From contig CAKZZR010000128.1 in assembly GCA_937885475.1 (NCBI GenBank), positions 1-6,045 of the forward strand: 6,045 bases of DNA, written 5' to 3'. Position numbers and translations under genes: made by a program. This stretch comes from an uncultured Treponema sp. (GTDB taxonomy: Bacteria; Spirochaetota; Spirochaetia; Treponematales; Treponemataceae). Shown in pieces: positions 5,987 through 6,045 of this stretch. Each line of letters opens with the position of its first letter. Position 1 is the first letter of the stretch. Below the pieces are notes generated by a model, which saw only the letters and a list, made by a program, of their open reading frames with translations, did no database searches and was not told the origin of the DNA.

Positions 5987-6045
5987 TCATTTTATCCGTT
6001 CGTAAATTGCGTTCACTTCGTCGGAATATTCGCCCTTTGACTTGT
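5987..6045 (-). CDS. C-terminal end of an unidentified minus-strand gene (partial)
   Basis: On the minus strand one frame is open from the window edge to a TGA at 5989-5987 and reads KSKGEYSDEVNAIYERIK. The charged, helix-prone composition looks like a real protein tail, and the other two minus frames look less protein-like. The family cannot be named from 18 residues. The gene lies about 33 bp upstream of the tRNA promoter, on the same strand as the tRNA. Confidence 0.6.
   Translation of the reverse strand, partial: KSKGEYSDEVNAIYERIK

Overview
The window looks like part of a gut- or rumen-type spirochaete chromosome, most likely Treponema. This rests on the style of the spirochaetal lipoprotein signal, the moderately AT-rich composition, the gene types and a clean sigma-70 promoter (TTGACA, 17 bp, TATGAT), which argues against Bacteroidetes. 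The genus call is an inference and was not tested by a database search.

The left third (about 1-1595) is an accessory, partly decayed stretch. At the edge is the first few codons of a minus-strand gene with its own ribosome binding site and promoter. Facing away from it is an acidic, aromatic-rich reading frame with no start codon, probably a 5'-truncated gene. Next comes an intact membrane-anchored Sel1-repeat protein with five exact 36-residue repeats. Last is an ankyrin-repeat gene that overlapped the sel1 stop codon but is now broken by two apparent frameshifts and cut short at its 3' end.

The middle (1596-3263, minus strand) holds a compact MutS-like ATPase. It has the MutS core and ATPase regions but no mismatch-recognition domain, and Asn replaces the Walker B aspartate. 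A short intergenic region of about 140 bp separates it from a divergent two-gene unit on the plus strand: a small PptA/4-oxalocrotonate-tautomerase family protein (3405-3626), then, 17 bp later, a lipoprotein alpha-glucan hydrolase of family GH13 (3644-5782). The GH13 protein keeps all catalytic residues and carries a C-terminal carbohydrate-binding-like beta domain, so its expected role is breakdown of starch or maltooligosaccharides at the cell envelope.

The right end has a strong hairpin terminator that probably serves both strands. It directly abuts a minus-strand tRNA-Arg(CCG) gene with a near-consensus promoter. The last bases encode the C-terminus of another minus-strand gene. I found no CRISPR array, insertion sequence or transposase. 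The most unusual items are the degraded repeat-protein cluster, the Walker B substitution in the MutS homologue, a cysteine-containing insertion in the usual calcium loop of the GH13 enzyme, and a mismatch in the T stem of the tRNA.
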